A DNA stretch of 64,000 bases, taken from assembly GCA_023653785.1 (NCBI GenBank), contig JAMKCH010079092.1, positions 1-64,000 of the forward strand, written 5' to 3'. Positions within the stretch are counted from its first letter, which is position 1; each line of letters opens with the position of its first letter. The translations under genes were made by a program, and so were the position numbers. Below are positions 1 to 11,929 of the stretch, piece by piece. This DNA comes from Ophioderma brevispina (lineage: Eukaryota > Echinodermata > Ophiuroidea > Amphilepidida > Ophiodermatidae). A model generated the notes under the pieces. That model was not told where the DNA came from. It searched no databases and saw only the letters and a program-made list of their open reading frames with translations.

Positions 1-76
1 ACGTTTATGTGGTGACGAACCACGGAGGCTGGTCGGCGGCCTGCCCACGAAGAGATAGGAGGTGATCCCCCCACTT

Positions 77-154
77 AAACGCATCCGCCGTCAGGGTGTT
101 TAAAACGCATCCGCCGTCAGGGTGTTTAAAACGCATCCATTGTCAGCGTGTTTG
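77..154. repeat. 26-bp minisatellite, three copies
   Basis: Three tandem copies of a 26-bp unit begin at 77, 103 and 129, each opening with AAACGCATCC. The first two are identical over the unit and the third has a few substitutions. Nothing else is recognisable in bases 1-465. Confidence 0.9.
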
Positions 155-465
155 ATAGGTCACATATAGGCTGAATGGGACTCTATATAAACAAAAATCA
201 TGAGTTGCAAAGTCTACCATTGAAGGTCTGCGGTAACCTTCGTCTTCCTGGGGAGGCCCGGGGGGGGGATACGTTGGGTATTTACCACTGCCAACAACGT
301 TTCATCCGGCCAGCTAAAACACATAACTTGGAGAACCTAATGGCTGCATCTAATCTTGGACCATCATTTGCTTTCATTTAAGCGCAAAATAATCTGTCAC
401 GCCACCGTACCTTACACACATACGCCACAACATTATCCATTATAGTATGATCTTTATGCCCTTAA

Positions 466-1036
466 GGGATTAGCAGCGATCTTGTGAGATAATCGCAAAA
501 AATGTGGAAATGCATTTTTGAACTTATTAATCAGGGATAAGTGTTTTAAAGTCGATATAACTTCTTTAATTAGAACAAACCACCAAATAGTGGAAAAAAT
601 GAAGAATTGAGAGGATTTCGTCATAACCGTCTTCCCCTCCCGTAAATTATACATACAGCGATGGCGTTTCAGATCTACACTAAACGGCTGATTGAGTTTA
701 GACACATACAGATAACAAAGATCAATATGTTTTTGTGTTTGAGGTCAAACTTTAATTGATCCTAGGTGCACAATATCACGCTGAAAATCTGTGATATTTC
801 ACCGGGAAAGGCTTTTTTTTTTTTTGATCTTCAAGGTCGGAATTTTGATACGCCAACTATAACATTCCAGAATCAGATAACAAAGTACTAGCCCTGTCCT
901 TTAAATACCACGGATTTCAAGCCCCACTTGCAGGTTATGTTTCGCATATCCATGTGCCCGTAACAAAAATAATAAAATAATGAATTTTGTGATTTTTTTC
1001 CGATGTTTCAATTAGCAAGAATCTCTGCTAATCCCT
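466..1036. mobile_element. Non-autonomous DNA element with TTAA flanks (copy A)
   Basis: The left end reads GGGATTAGCAGCGAT and the right end is its near-perfect inverse (about 14 of 15 bases). TTAA lies directly outside the left end (462-465) and one base outside the right end (1037-1040). TTAA target duplications are typical of piggyBac and Kolobok superfamilies; choosing between them is not possible here. No transposase frame is visible. A diverged copy in reverse orientation lies at 56771-57287. Confidence 0.6.
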
Positions 1037-1040
1037 TTAA

Positions 1041-2126
1041 TTACCTCCTGTGTATGTTACAAACTTGGGATTTTTCCTTTCATAATCACCCTAAAACCTA
1101 ACAAAATCACATATTCCTGTATTTTTAACTCAAAATAGAAATTTGCTTACTTTTAGCAACAATTGGAGAAATCAAGTTTTCCATGGTTATTATTTCATTA
1201 AAACGTTATTATGAAGTCAATTGGAGGACTATTGGAATGATTTTGATATCAAGGGAAAGAGGAGACTTATATCAATCCACCTGTACCAAAATCAAAAGGG
1301 TAAGAGGCTTTGTAACAGAATCTACGGAGGTTCTTAATTACTACAACCACACCTTTAAATGGTTGGGGGAAGACGAAGTTTGAAGTACAATTTCATACAG
1401 ATAGTGCAATAAACTATTTTGAAAATCAAGGAAGGGTGCTTTGGATCGTTTTCCTATATGCTAACTGTGTTTGTTGACCCGTCTAAGGGGGCGCACACTA
1501 ATTCGAAAAAAAATCCCCGTTTTATAGTAATAACGCAGTCGGGGGCCTAAAAGTGCAAAGTCTAAACAAGATTCTACTGGTCATTTCTTTATAAGGGAGC
1601 TACAAATCGCATGATATCCACATGGACGATGATATTAATGTCAACATGCATAACATTAGAAACAAAATCAGGTTTCATCGCAACCCCAAGATACGCCGGC
1701 GGATGTGCACGTGTGGTCATTCCTAGATTATGAGTGATGCGGGGTGGTAAATTTTTGCTCTATTGCTTTTTAATTAATGTGAAATAACGGAAAAGTAGAA
1801 TGGTCAAACAGCGATATTCGGCAAAAATTTCTAAAAATCTTCAGAAAAAGAAGCGCTTTTATTTTAATACCAACCGATGTCTCAATTATTGCAGGGAGTT
1901 GTGTGTGTAACCGGAACCCGTACAGAAATGCGTGTATTCCTATAGGAGAGTCATTAGTGGTGGGCTCCCCTTAAGATCCATGATATGCCTTATAAGGTCA
2001 TTGCACCTTTAAACCTTGAATACTGACCAACGCATCTGCCAGAAGGCCGGACAATTTTTTTCATAATAATTTCACATATACCCTACAATAAATACAAAAG
2101 TCCTTTCATTAGAATTTTTGATCAAG
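1041..2126. other. Unassigned AT-rich spacer
   Basis: I see no gene, tandem repeat or paired termini here. The short open frame at 1183-1383 has no recognisable motif. Confidence 0.5.
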
Positions 2127-2921
2127 TTGAATCGCATATGGGCCCCTATTTCAAATAAACATTCTCAGCTTAAACCCTTAGCTGGGATATTTTCAATGGA
2201 AAGCTTTACATCAGGGCAAAATCAGTACTTTCATTTTTTTTTCGGACACCTGATCTGTGAAATCCTCGCGTTGCAAAACACCTTTAATAAATCTCGGATC
2301 CCAATTCTCTAATTACAAAATCGCTTATTTATGATAAATACGCATTTTTTAGCATTCTCGTTCGCTGTTATAGTTTCCTAGACAATCCCCAACGTAACTG
2401 TGGCCAAAATACAAATTTTAAAATGGGGGCGCTCTTCAAACAATTTTTGCCTTATTGCTTAATAAGTCTTTGACATGAGTCATTCTTTATTCACTTGCCA
2501 TGGATGATTTATGTAGTAAAATTCCTGGTACGGGGGGGGGGATGGGGCTTTTTTTATTCCCTATGATTGGTAATTGTCATGAAAAGCTGGTTTTAGCTGG
2601 TACATTTAATATTCAGGCTATATAGACTATATAGGGCCCTAGGTACCTCGCTCGTCTATATAGACTAGAGGGCCCTAGGTACCTCGCTCGTCTATAGATA
2701 TCCCATTGTGGGGGGCCTGGTGGACCTTTCCCAACGGGGAAAATGTCTGTCGTTCAAATCAAAAGTACTGATTTTTGCCCTGATGTAAAGCATTCCATCA
2801 AAAATATCCCCATCTGATTAAGATGGGGATTAAGGATTAAGCTAAGAAAAGTTTCTTTAGTACAAAAAATCGTGAAATTTCTAATTTCATATAGGAGCAA
2901 ATATGAAATTCAGCTTAAAAT
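2127..2921. repeat. Inverted-repeat element, about 0.8 kb
   Basis: Bases 2127-2245 are repeated in inverse orientation at about 2745-2921. Both arms carry a shared core, CTTTACATCAGGGCAAAA, followed by CAGTACTTT, and the arms align through further blocks with indels. No coding sequence lies between them. It is probably a MITE-like or foldback remnant; target duplications were not identified. Confidence 0.65.
2618..2697. repeat. 36-bp direct duplication rich in palindromes
   Basis: Two copies of a unit containing GGGCCCTAGGTACCTCGCTC start at 2634 and 2670. The unit is unusually rich in six-base palindromes (GGGCCC, CCTAGG, GGTACC). It sits in the loop of the 2127-2921 inverted repeat. Confidence 0.8.
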
Positions 2922-3072
2922 AATAAGTCTGTAGGACTCTCATAAGGTAAAAATTGATAGGAAGAAAACACCAGTATCCAAAGACATGACTCCCCATTCA
3001 ATTCAACAAACAACTGTCCTATAACAATGCTCAATGGAAACAAGTTAGGCACATCGTTACCCACCCGCATCG

Positions 3073-3555
3073 CCGGGGGGGGGGGGGGGGTTCTCAAAGG
3101 TTTGTTGGGTACCCATGCTCGTTCCAGGGGTTCTAAAAGTGACCCCTAACGGGACCAATTTTCAGTGAAAATATACCCCTAACGGGACCAGTATTCAGTT
3201 AAATTATACCCGTTTTCGGTGAAAATATACCCCTAGCGGGACCTGCTTTCAATACGTGAATAAAAAATATACCTTTTAAAGAACCAATATATGAAAAAAA
3301 TAACACTTGTACTATTGTAAGAAAATTTACACACTCCACAGGGTTATTTTACTGACATGTTAAAGTTAATTTTCCCATGTTTTTCAATGAGCCAGTCACA
3401 ATCTTACCTGCATTTGACCCCCCTTGCGGGAGTAGAACTTGATTATTGTGAATTTGATACCCCTAGCGGTAGTCCCGCCTTTGCAGCTAGTCCATCTTTT
3501 TTTGGAACGAGCATGGGTACCCGACCAAAACCCAAGAACCCCCCCCCCCCCCGGG
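3073..3555. mobile_element. G/C-tailed MITE with 8-bp TSD, copy 1
   Basis: A 483-bp element starts with CC plus a run of G and ends with a run of C plus GGG; the ends are inverted copies that include GGGTACCCATGCTCG-type sequence. It is flanked by the perfect 8-bp direct repeat CCGCATCG at 3065-3072 and 3556-3563. Inside, motifs of the form ACCCCTAACGGGACC recur in both arms in inverse orientation. An 8-bp duplication fits hAT or P-like superfamilies (inference). It has no transposase. Both open frames crossing it, on either strand, are shadows. Confidence 0.85.
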
Positions 3556-3563
3556 CCGCATCG

Positions 3564-4574
3564 CTTTTTGGATACAAGAAATACCCGCGTAAAAAAATCA
3601 AGATTGCCAAAATAATTCATTATTTTAAAAATATCGTCGTCTTCAACGGGTTTAGCAATTGGAAATATATTTTTGTTTGTAAAACATATTTCTTGATAAC
3701 TTTGAAGCAAAACCGGGCTTTTTTCTGCAGCCTTTACTTTTCGTGAAAAATTCTTCGGCGCATTTATTTGTATTTTGGACACATTTTAGATCAATAATGA
3801 AATCTGATGAAATAATGAAAAAAGTCACCTCACCATAAACTCGGAATTGACTTTCATGGGCCTTACATCCGTAGGCTTTGGAGTGATAAATCTGTCACAT
3901 AAAGGTCACGATTCGATTGTAGTTATATACGCATAACACTATATCCCAACCGAAGTGGAATATTATACGGTAATTTTAATCATTCGGGGTTCAACAACAT
4001 GAGACCACGCGCCGGCCTGTAATTTAGCATTGAAGAATTAAACCACCGAATTGATTAATTATCTATCTGTAGGCCTAGGCTATAAGGATATTTAGGAAAA
4101 ACAACTTACGGTGTTTAATTGATCAGTTTAGACAGAACACGTAGGCCGACACAATGGTATAGTTGGTAGATGGTGTGTTTCTTTTAGCATTACATTTCCC
4201 AGTCTGCTTCAGTTACAGTCTATCGAAATGATATTTACATTGCACAGCTGTATGCACGAACATGTATGTTAACCAAGTTAGTTTCGTAATAACAACCACA
4301 ACAAAAAGCCAACTACGCGTCCTGGTACACCGTTTATGACATCAGCCTACGCGCGCGTTTTTATGCGCTGCGTGTAATAAAAAAACGCGGATGGATGCTG
4401 TTGAGACGAATTTTTCGGCCGGACGAAAAATAGCGGGACTGTTACTGTAATTAGGCCTAGTACGTAAAGTGGTAGGCCTTCAAATTCACAATTGTGGTTT
4501 TAAAAGTATATATTAATTCATGTATTGTCAACAGGTCCAGTTGGGTATAGGCCTATGACTGAAAAAGATGGTCT
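3564..4574. other. Unassigned spacer with three TAGGCCTA palindromes
   Basis: No gene is recognised. The octamer TAGGCCTA occurs at 4070, 4452 and 4548, a local concentration of a motif scattered through the window. Confidence 0.5.
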
Positions 4575-5400
4575 CGGTTATGCCCTATAGATGATGTGAC
4601 ATTGTTTATGTCCCGGGGGGGGGGGGGGTTCTCAGGGGTTGTTGGGTACCCTGCTCGTTCCAGGGGGTTCTGAAGGTGACCCCAACGGGACCAATTTTCA
4701 GTGAAAATATACCCCTAACGGGACCAGTTTTGGCGAGTTTTCAGTGAAATTACCCCAACGGGACCCAAGTTGCGGGAAATTTTACCCCTTGCGGGACCCG
4801 TTCTAAATACGTGAATAAAGGATATACCTTTAAAATATCAAGATATAAGAAAAATGCACAGGGTGCTACTGCAAGAAAAAGTACACATTTGGGTTATTTT
4901 TGAATAGTGTAGGTTAATTTTTTTTTTTCCTATTGTATCAGGGAACCAGCCACCTCCAAATGATTTGATACCCCTAGCGGGACTAGAACTTGTTATTGTG
5001 AATTGATTACCCCTAGCGGTAGTCCGCATTGAAGCTGTCAATCTTTTTTTGGAAAACGAGCATGGGTACCCGACACTAAACCCAAGAACCCCCCCCCCGG
5101 GTTTATGTTTATGGCGCCCCCCGTGTTGGTGTAAGAGAGAAAACTGGCAGGCAAAAGCACTATAATTTGATGGGGAAATTCTGGTTTTTTGCTGTTGTTA
5201 AATTTTGTTTCTGATTGAAATAATTACTAACTTTCTTATCAAGGATAATAAGATAATGCTACAAGCCGCATTTTGTGGACCATTAATCAGGAAAAGATTC
5301 TGCAAGTAATTTATAACCAGATTTTATGTTGGTCTGCTCACAGAAAACTTACTGTAATAGTTTGCCTGCCAGGAAACAGCAGAGGAGTCCTGATGTCCAA
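4575..5400 (+). repeat. Dispersed repeat interrupted by a MITE
   Basis: Bases 4575-4611 and 5101-5395 together match the reverse complement of 10965-11290, through blocks such as TGGCAGGCAAAAGCAC and TTGCCTGCCAGG. The copy here is split by the 489-bp MITE at 4612-5100; the copy at 10965-11290 is uninterrupted and serves as an empty site. Each copy carries TGCCTGCCAGG-type sequence near both ends in opposite orientation, which suggests a small TIR element. Confidence 0.75.
4612..5100. mobile_element. G/C-tailed MITE with 8-bp TSD, copy 2
   Basis: This is the same family as 3073-3555. It is flanked by the perfect direct repeat GTTTATGT at 4604-4611 and 5101-5108. The internal motif CGGGAC recurs at 4686, 4719, 4759 and 4792, with spacings of 33, 40 and 33 bp. 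The target was another repeat whose unoccupied copy at 11248-11255 (ACATAAAC, the complement) shows a single GTTTATGT, confirming the insertion boundaries. Confidence 0.9.
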
Positions 5401-6452
5401 CATAGGCAATGAAAAATGAAGCGAAGGGAGGGTGGGATGGGGGGAGCTAGGCGAGGATGGTTAGGTTCGTTTTCTCGTGTTATTTAGGAATATAGGTTTT
5501 ATAAAGTTGTTTTTTTTAAGTTGCAAGTGAATAGTAAAAAACAACCGTTTAGCTCCACTTGATTTGATTTTGAACAGGACAGGATGGTCGACTTAAGGTA
5601 GTTCTTTAGAATCGGAGATGCTGTGCACTTTTCAGGGAAAACCCTGAATTGAGGGTATTGTTTGTTCAAATTTTTAGCTTTTTTTTTTAATCATTTCCAG
5701 CTGTTTTGAGAGATTTTTGGCCCATTTCACGCGCCCTTCTTGAAAGAGGTTAACATCAGTTTATCAAGGCTTTTGAGTGAATCGCTCTTTTGATATCTTA
5801 TTTAAAGTCTTAGACAAAACCATGTCAAGTTTTGGAAGTGCTTTTTGGATTTGAACTAATCTTGAATGGATTAAAAAGTGTTCATAAACCCACAATTTTT
5901 TTCTCTGTCAACGTAATTTCGTATACGGTAAGTTTGGCAACCCATCCGATATTTTAAAAAAAGGTAAGAAAGAAAGAAAAGCTGTCTATATCTATTTAGG
6001 CGAATAACACATAAAAACGACAATCACCCAACCTTTTGGGATATGATTTTTACAGTGTGTGGATATAGTCGTATGAAATGATAGTCTTTTTGTCCCTCGG
6101 CCAACTGCCGCTGTAATTTCCTCTTTTTTCTTTCTTTTTTTTTATATATATAATAATCCCGCTATATCTACCGCGTGGCTTTTGCATTTTTTAATAATCC
6201 CGCTATATCTAACGCTGGCTTAGCTTTGCACTAAATAATAATCGTAACTTATAATGAACATAATTTCTCCTCTCCAGCTCAATCCATAATCATAATCACG
6301 AATTGGTCCAGTTATATTTTTTTCATCTGACACCAGTTAATAATCTCATTCCATGGCAGTGAATAATTTTGGTGGATGTATTTCCATCAGTGCGTATAAT
6401 TCAATCGGGCATAGTATTCTTATATGAATCCCTATCGGGAACACTACCCATG
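5401..6452. other. Unassigned spacer
   Basis: It is AT- and T-rich. The one structure seen is an imperfect 40-bp direct duplication around 6152-6225 containing AATAATCCCGCTATATCTA twice. No gene is supported. Confidence 0.5.
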
Positions 6453-6454
6453 TA

Positions 6455-7555
6455 CAGGGTGAGTCAAAAGATTTACACTTTACAACTCGATTCAGAAAAA
6501 TATTAAAAATATTTAAATTTTAGAATTGGGTTTTTAATCACGAAACAATAGCTCCTTATATCTACTATCATGTAAAAAATCTTAAGTTACCTTTTCGCAT
6601 ATTGGAGATATGTGTAAATTGACGGAAAGCCGCCAAAAACTCTATTGACCACGGTTGTACAATTCCCTGATTCTCTTTCTTCATCAACGTCCACAGCAGC
6701 AAAATCCATTGAGTTACTGAACTGTCATCTAATGCTTAATAACTTTGTGGTATTTTTGTTCTAAAGGTAACCATTTCAGAATCCTAAGAACTGTTTGATA
6801 ATATTTCTAACAATAGTTAATGACAGTAGCGTAACAGGGACAGGAGGGGAAAGGTAGCACTGTCCCCTCCCATATGGGCCTTCCAGACAAAAGCTTAAGC
6901 TAGCGGTTAAAACAGGAACGTGGGGAAAAGGACAAGCAGAAAAAAGGAGTAGAGAAAGAAGGGAAGGGAGAGGAAAAGATGTGAGATGCAAAGGGAAAGG
7001 CAGATGACGTTCAATGTCTGTATGTCCAAAAATTGATTCCACAAAGTAACCCCCCTCCCCCATCAGTTATGAAGGAGTCGGCGGAAAAGTGGGTCAAACG
7101 GCTGTAGTACACAGATTGCTTAAATATTTGCATTCAGTTTCGGTGAATGATATGGGAACAATTTCGACATTTAATGAAGTAATGCTTCAAAATTTGCGGT
7201 GTTAAGATTCCATCGAATTGTTATTGATTTCAGAATAATGAAATAGTTTGACATTTCTGATGAAGGTATACACAAAGGTATCAAAGCAAGCACAAGGAAT
7301 GTCATATGTACTTGTGTAGATTGCATCCAAAGTCCCTGGGCCAAATTCCACAACAGTGGATTCAGTGGCAGAGTGAAAAATGGGTACCTATCTTTAAGTT
7401 ACCATAACTTCGCCATGCAAAGTTCAAAACAAAATTCAAAATTCCTAGTAGGTGAAATGATCTAGTTTTATATGGGATAATCGGTATCTTTGGTAGATTT
7501 TTCACGGCTGTGAAAAATTCAACAAAACCAGTGTAAATCTTTTTGACTCACCCTG
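6455..7555. mobile_element. Tc1/mariner-like element, non-autonomous, copy A
   Basis: Terminal inverted repeats of about 26 bp begin CAGGGTGAGTCAAAA at both ends, with one base difference in the A run. TA dinucleotides flank the ends at 6453-6454 and 7556-7557, the usual Tc1/mariner target duplication. The length of 1.1 kb would allow a transposase, but no frame over about 95 codons exists and none carries a readable DDE/D catalytic core. It is a decayed or deletion derivative. A second, left-truncated copy lies at 58815-59294. Confidence 0.75.
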
Positions 7556-7631
7556 TACAAAATGATGAGATGATGATATATCATATGGCAAGCATGAGAA
7601 GTATAATATTATTCACATACGCTAGTTGAGT

Positions 7632-8602
7632 GAACGGGAGCGACATGAAACTGAAACGATCACTGAAGAAGTGAACACTATGCAACACCGCAACCAAATA
7701 CAAAACCAGTCAACCTGAACTTTAGACCTCCCCGAGTCGCAACAATTTGATTTTTAAACACTTTTAAGAACTCAAATTCCCGTGCCTATCATATCCTAAA
7801 GCTCATGTAGTTACCTATTTCTAAGGAAACGTCATCTGAATATTTAATCTCGTATAACTTTCTGTATATTTAATTATGTTTTGATTATTTAAATAATAAA
7901 ATTCAAATTTAATCCCGTAGAAGTTCCCGGGTTGACTTTGTGGTATCAAAAGTATTCCCCGTGGGGTAACCCGTAGTGCCCGTTTTTCCACATATTTTTC
8001 TCACAACTCCGCAAAATTCCCACATAAAGTTCTCGACATCCTGAGTTTATGACACCCCCCCCCTCCGTCACAACATCCCGTAATCGTATTTTGATCCTAT
8101 TAGTTTGCAGCATATCATATAGCTTAGGCCTATATAATTCCCTATTTCTAAATTAAAAAAGTCAATATTTCATCCCTAATTTTCTGTATAGTTTAAAACT
8201 TTGTGTTCTCAAAACTCCTTGGGGTAAGGTTACTAACCGTAGTATCCATGCATACGACAATCAAGGAAAATAACATGACGTATTCTTGACCATTTCTTTC
8301 TTTCCCCACACCGTTTGCACCATAAGGAGGCCTGTTATTTGCGACACGCATATAGCGTCTTACACGTAATCGCCATTGCCACGCGGTAACCACCCTTCGC
8401 AACGCACTATGCATACGCGCCGCTTAGTACTCGTAAACCAATGGTAATTTTCCATAGCAATTGAACATATTTTCGTTGATTTTCAAAGCCATTTCGAATA
8501 CCGGATTTTCGTCCAAATATAGCCGTAGAACCCGTCCAGTATCCTCCGCATCTTTGCATGTGAATTTGGGCGCAATTGGATCGAAACTGAACGGAGGCCC
8601 TT
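7632..8602 (+). repeat. 1-kb tandem duplication, copy 1
   Basis: This segment is repeated head to tail at 8695-9712. Shared blocks occur in the same order, starting with GATCACTGAAGAA and ending with the block before GCGCAAT and ATCGAAACT. Divergence is mostly by small indels. No conserved open frame is shared by the copies, so a coding role is unlikely. Confidence 0.85.
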
Positions 8603-8654
8603 TTGCGAACAACAAACATACCCACAAACACATTAGCCAAATTATTGTATGACT

Positions 8655-8670
8655 AGCGGAGGCCTCCGCT
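8655..8670. repeat. 16-bp perfect palindrome at the duplication junction
   Basis: AGCGGAGGCCTCCGCT is a perfect 16-bp palindrome. With the following GCGCGGGCTCCCGCTAG it forms a GC-rich hairpin zone between the two 1-kb tandem copies. Confidence 0.85.
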
Positions 8671-8694
8671 TCGCGCGGGCTCCCGCTAGGTGAT

Positions 8695-9712
8695 GAACCG
8701 GAGCGATCACTGAAACGAAGCGATCACTGAAGAAATGAAACACTATTGCAATGGCGAGAACTGCACCAACCCCGTATCCCTGAACTTTAGGACTCGCGAT
8801 CTGCAAATTTTTGTATTTTTAACGACTCTTAATATCTCAAATTCCCGTACCTATGCATATCTATTATAGCTCATATATTACCGATTTCTAATGAAACTCA
8901 CTGAATATTTAATCCCCGTCTTTCTGTAGATTTTATTTAGTTTTTTCTCGTATTTTTTTAAATAATACAACTCTATTTATCCCGTTAGTTTCCGTGTACG
9001 TTTTTTTAAATCAAAAGTAATGCCTACTACTCCCCGTTGGGTAGCTGGTAGTTCCGTTTTCCACATTTTTTCTCAACTCCTCAACTCCCATATAAAGTTC
9101 TCGCCATTAGATCCCCCCCCCCCCCCCCCCCCCCCCCGTCAACAACATCCCGTAGTCGTATTGTATTCATCGCAGTTTGCAGCATATCCTGTAGCGTAGG
9201 CTATTGTTCTAATTTCTAAATATTAACACTTCATCTTTCACCCCGTAATTTTCCGTATAGTTTTTTTTTTCAAAACCCTGTGTGGTGGGGGTAACCCGTA
9301 TAGTAATCCATACATACGACAATCAAAAGCGAAATAACAAACATTTCTCTTCTTTCCCCCACCGTTCGCACTAGTTATTTCGTACCGCATATAGCGTCTT
9401 ACGCGTAATCGCCGTTGGCACACGTAACCACCCGTCGCAAGCTCCACGCATACTCGCGCTTAGTAACGCGTACAAACAAATGTTGCCATGCGTAACCACC
9501 CGTCCAACGCACACACCGCATACGCGCCCGCTTACAACGCGTACAACAAATGGTAATTATCAATAGGCAACCGAAGCCATTTTTTCGGTGATTTTTCCGA
9601 GTCATTTCTGAACTGGATTTCCTCCAAATATATGCGCTAACCCGTACGGTATCCTCACGCACCTTTCACGTGGATTTGGCGCAATATAGAATCGAAACTT
9701 ACGTAGCCTTTC
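8695..9712 (+). repeat. 1-kb tandem duplication, copy 2
   Basis: This is the second copy of the 7632-8602 unit. It differs by an internal run of 25 C at 9113-9137 and by a local extra duplication around 9415-9560, where GTAACCACCCGTC-like blocks occur twice. Confidence 0.85.
9113..9137 (+). repeat. Homopolymer, 25 consecutive C
   Basis: This is an uninterrupted C tract within the second 1-kb copy. The first copy has a short C run at the matching place (about 8045-8052), so it is an expansion or a consensus error. Confidence 0.95.
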
Positions 9713-10964
9713 CAGCATTACGCCACAATGACGTCCTTAATGTTTTGCATATCAGCAACACTGCATTCCATAGACACACACGGGAAAACTTCAATTTTTC
9801 GCTAAAAAGGTTAGGAAAAATCAGATTTCATGCGGTTTTTGAATCTACTTGATGGAAAATGACTAGTTTTATTATACAGCATTTTAGAGCTTATAATAAG
9901 GTGTTTTTGAGTCGCTAAACTATTGCTAAGAATCAATTTTTCCCACCGCATATTCAGTATTTTTTGGTACTTTCCTCAACATATGACGTCTGCTGACGTT
10001 CCATAATTGGGATGTAGTACTTATTTTGGTACCAATGGAAGACGAAACCCCTAACCCTAACTACCATTGGTATCATAATTTTCCAGAATCGGGTGATTCA
10101 ATACGAACTCACAGGGGGTGTAAACCCCCCCTCCTTCTTGATTTTTGTGTATCCAAAGATGCTCCGTTCGACAGGGGTTACTGTTTATAATTGAGTATTT
10201 ACAAAAGAAACGACTTCCGCCGGCTCGATTGCGATGATGATGATGAGCGTTGGAGATATGGAACATACAACCATCAGAGTTGTGGATTGAAGTAGAAACA
10301 TATTGAATAGAGTCTCTGCCTTATGAGATAATAAGACTGGGCATGGTCCTGGAGCCTGATTTGTCGGGCCACAATCTCCTACGTGCAATCTTATCCGTGG
10401 CGGTATAACACCTGGAATATTTTCAACTGCCGCATGGTTTAAAAATGAATCGTAACTTTGAGATTACAAAAATCAAAGTGCTTTTGTCCTCTACAGCAGT
10501 GCTTTACTGAATATTAATAGCGCCATTATTTCTGGTCAGATTAATGCAAAGAGGTTCTATATAGATAGAGGCAAACGTTTCGACGTCATCTTTAGAATTC
10601 ATCGTCCCGCATGTTTTGCCGACACAAAGACAAACCATAAATCATAGAAAAAAAAAAAGCAAAAAAATGGCTGCCCCCGCTTCTTCCACATCCTTTGGGT
10701 GCCGCTTTTGCAATCACAATCGTAGTGATACAAATTGATGTCATGTGTTAGATGTAGCCAGGTGTAATAATTTTCACCTTGATCATTGTGCTCAGATACC
10801 ATTTTTTCTCATAATGCAATGCGTGCTTAGGTTAAAGATGTATTCATTAGGCGGTTTATTTAAATCAAGATACTGACGTGGTCATTTCAGTTCGTTGTGT
10901 GGCACATGGGTAGGAACAAATTTAACCACCCAATAGATGATGTTACTATGGCTGCGTCACTTGT
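9713..10964. other. Unassigned spacer with one hairpin
   Basis: No gene is recognised. A hairpin with 11 of 12 paired bases (TGGTACCAATGG at 10027-10038 and its inverse at 10064-10075) encloses two telomere-like CCCTAA units at about 10049-10060. The sequence ATACCAATGGAAG recurs near 22837. Confidence 0.55.
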
Positions 10965-11290
10965 TTGACATTCAGAACGCCCTCTGTTGTTTTCTTGCCT
11001 GGCAGGCAAAATATACCGTAGTTTCTGTGACAGACCAATAAATCTGGTTATAAAATTACTTGGCAGATCTTTCCTGATCTAAATTGTCAACAAAATCATC
11101 TAGTATCAGTAGCTTATGATGCTTGATAATAAAGTTAGTATGATTTAATTCGAAACACAAGTTACAGCAAAAAACAGAATTCCCCATGCAAAGTATAGGT
11201 GCTTTTGCCTGCCAGTTGCTCTCTTACACCAACAGGTGGCGCCATAAACATAAACAAATGTCACATCACCTATAGCATCACCCAAATCCA
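10965..11290 (-). repeat. Dispersed repeat, uninterrupted copy (empty site)
   Basis: This is the inverse-orientation copy of the 4575-5400 repeat. It contains ACATAAAC at 11248-11255, the single pre-insertion form of the 8-bp target duplicated around the MITE at 4612-5100. Confidence 0.8.
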
Positions 11291-11929
11291 AACACTGATA
11301 TTTTGCCGATTGTTTGTATCGAATTGACCTTATGTGTGTAATAACAAGCACCCAACTATACTTATTCCGTGCAAATATTAAAATGTCAGCGGCCCAGCAG
11401 CACGACGACTGGTTTTGATGGCTTTCACCTCACCTTTTTCTTTTCTTTCCAAACCCCCTGATTTAATATATCATGACGCCCATGTGCTAACTATTATAAT
11501 TGACGTACCTATGAATGTTAATTATAATATGTAGTAGTCATTTATTGTGGAACATGTTTACTTTGCCGATGTATGTAGTCAACATGTTAAAGCCACTATC
11601 AGCGATTTCTTCACAATTTAAACAATCGCGCCCCTTTTTTTCATCAAAGTCTTTTTTTTTTGCATTGTTTGTATTGGAAAATTGTTGTAGAAAAGACCCT
11701 TTATGGGCTAATCATAACAACACACTATTTGTCAAGATATTATGATTTTTATGGCTTTATTAACTAATAAAAGTCGGGATCGACTTTTTAAAAGCCCAGA
11801 ATATAGCGTAAATTGCATTTCAAAGACCATTTATAAAATGCTTTGAAAATTGGCATTTTTAATTTGGAAAAAATGACTGATATGCTTTAAAGGTGTATTT
11901 CGTGATTCCCTTCACAGCACCTTCCTGTT

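Noticed and set aside
3357..3782. Overlapping frames of about 129 codons on both strands
   Set aside because: They cross the boundary of the 8-bp-TSD MITE and include its C run; no motif.
4150..4180. tRNA A-box-like TGGTATAGTTGGTAGAT
   Set aside because: No B box or T-arm sequence follows at the required distance and no cloverleaf can be drawn.
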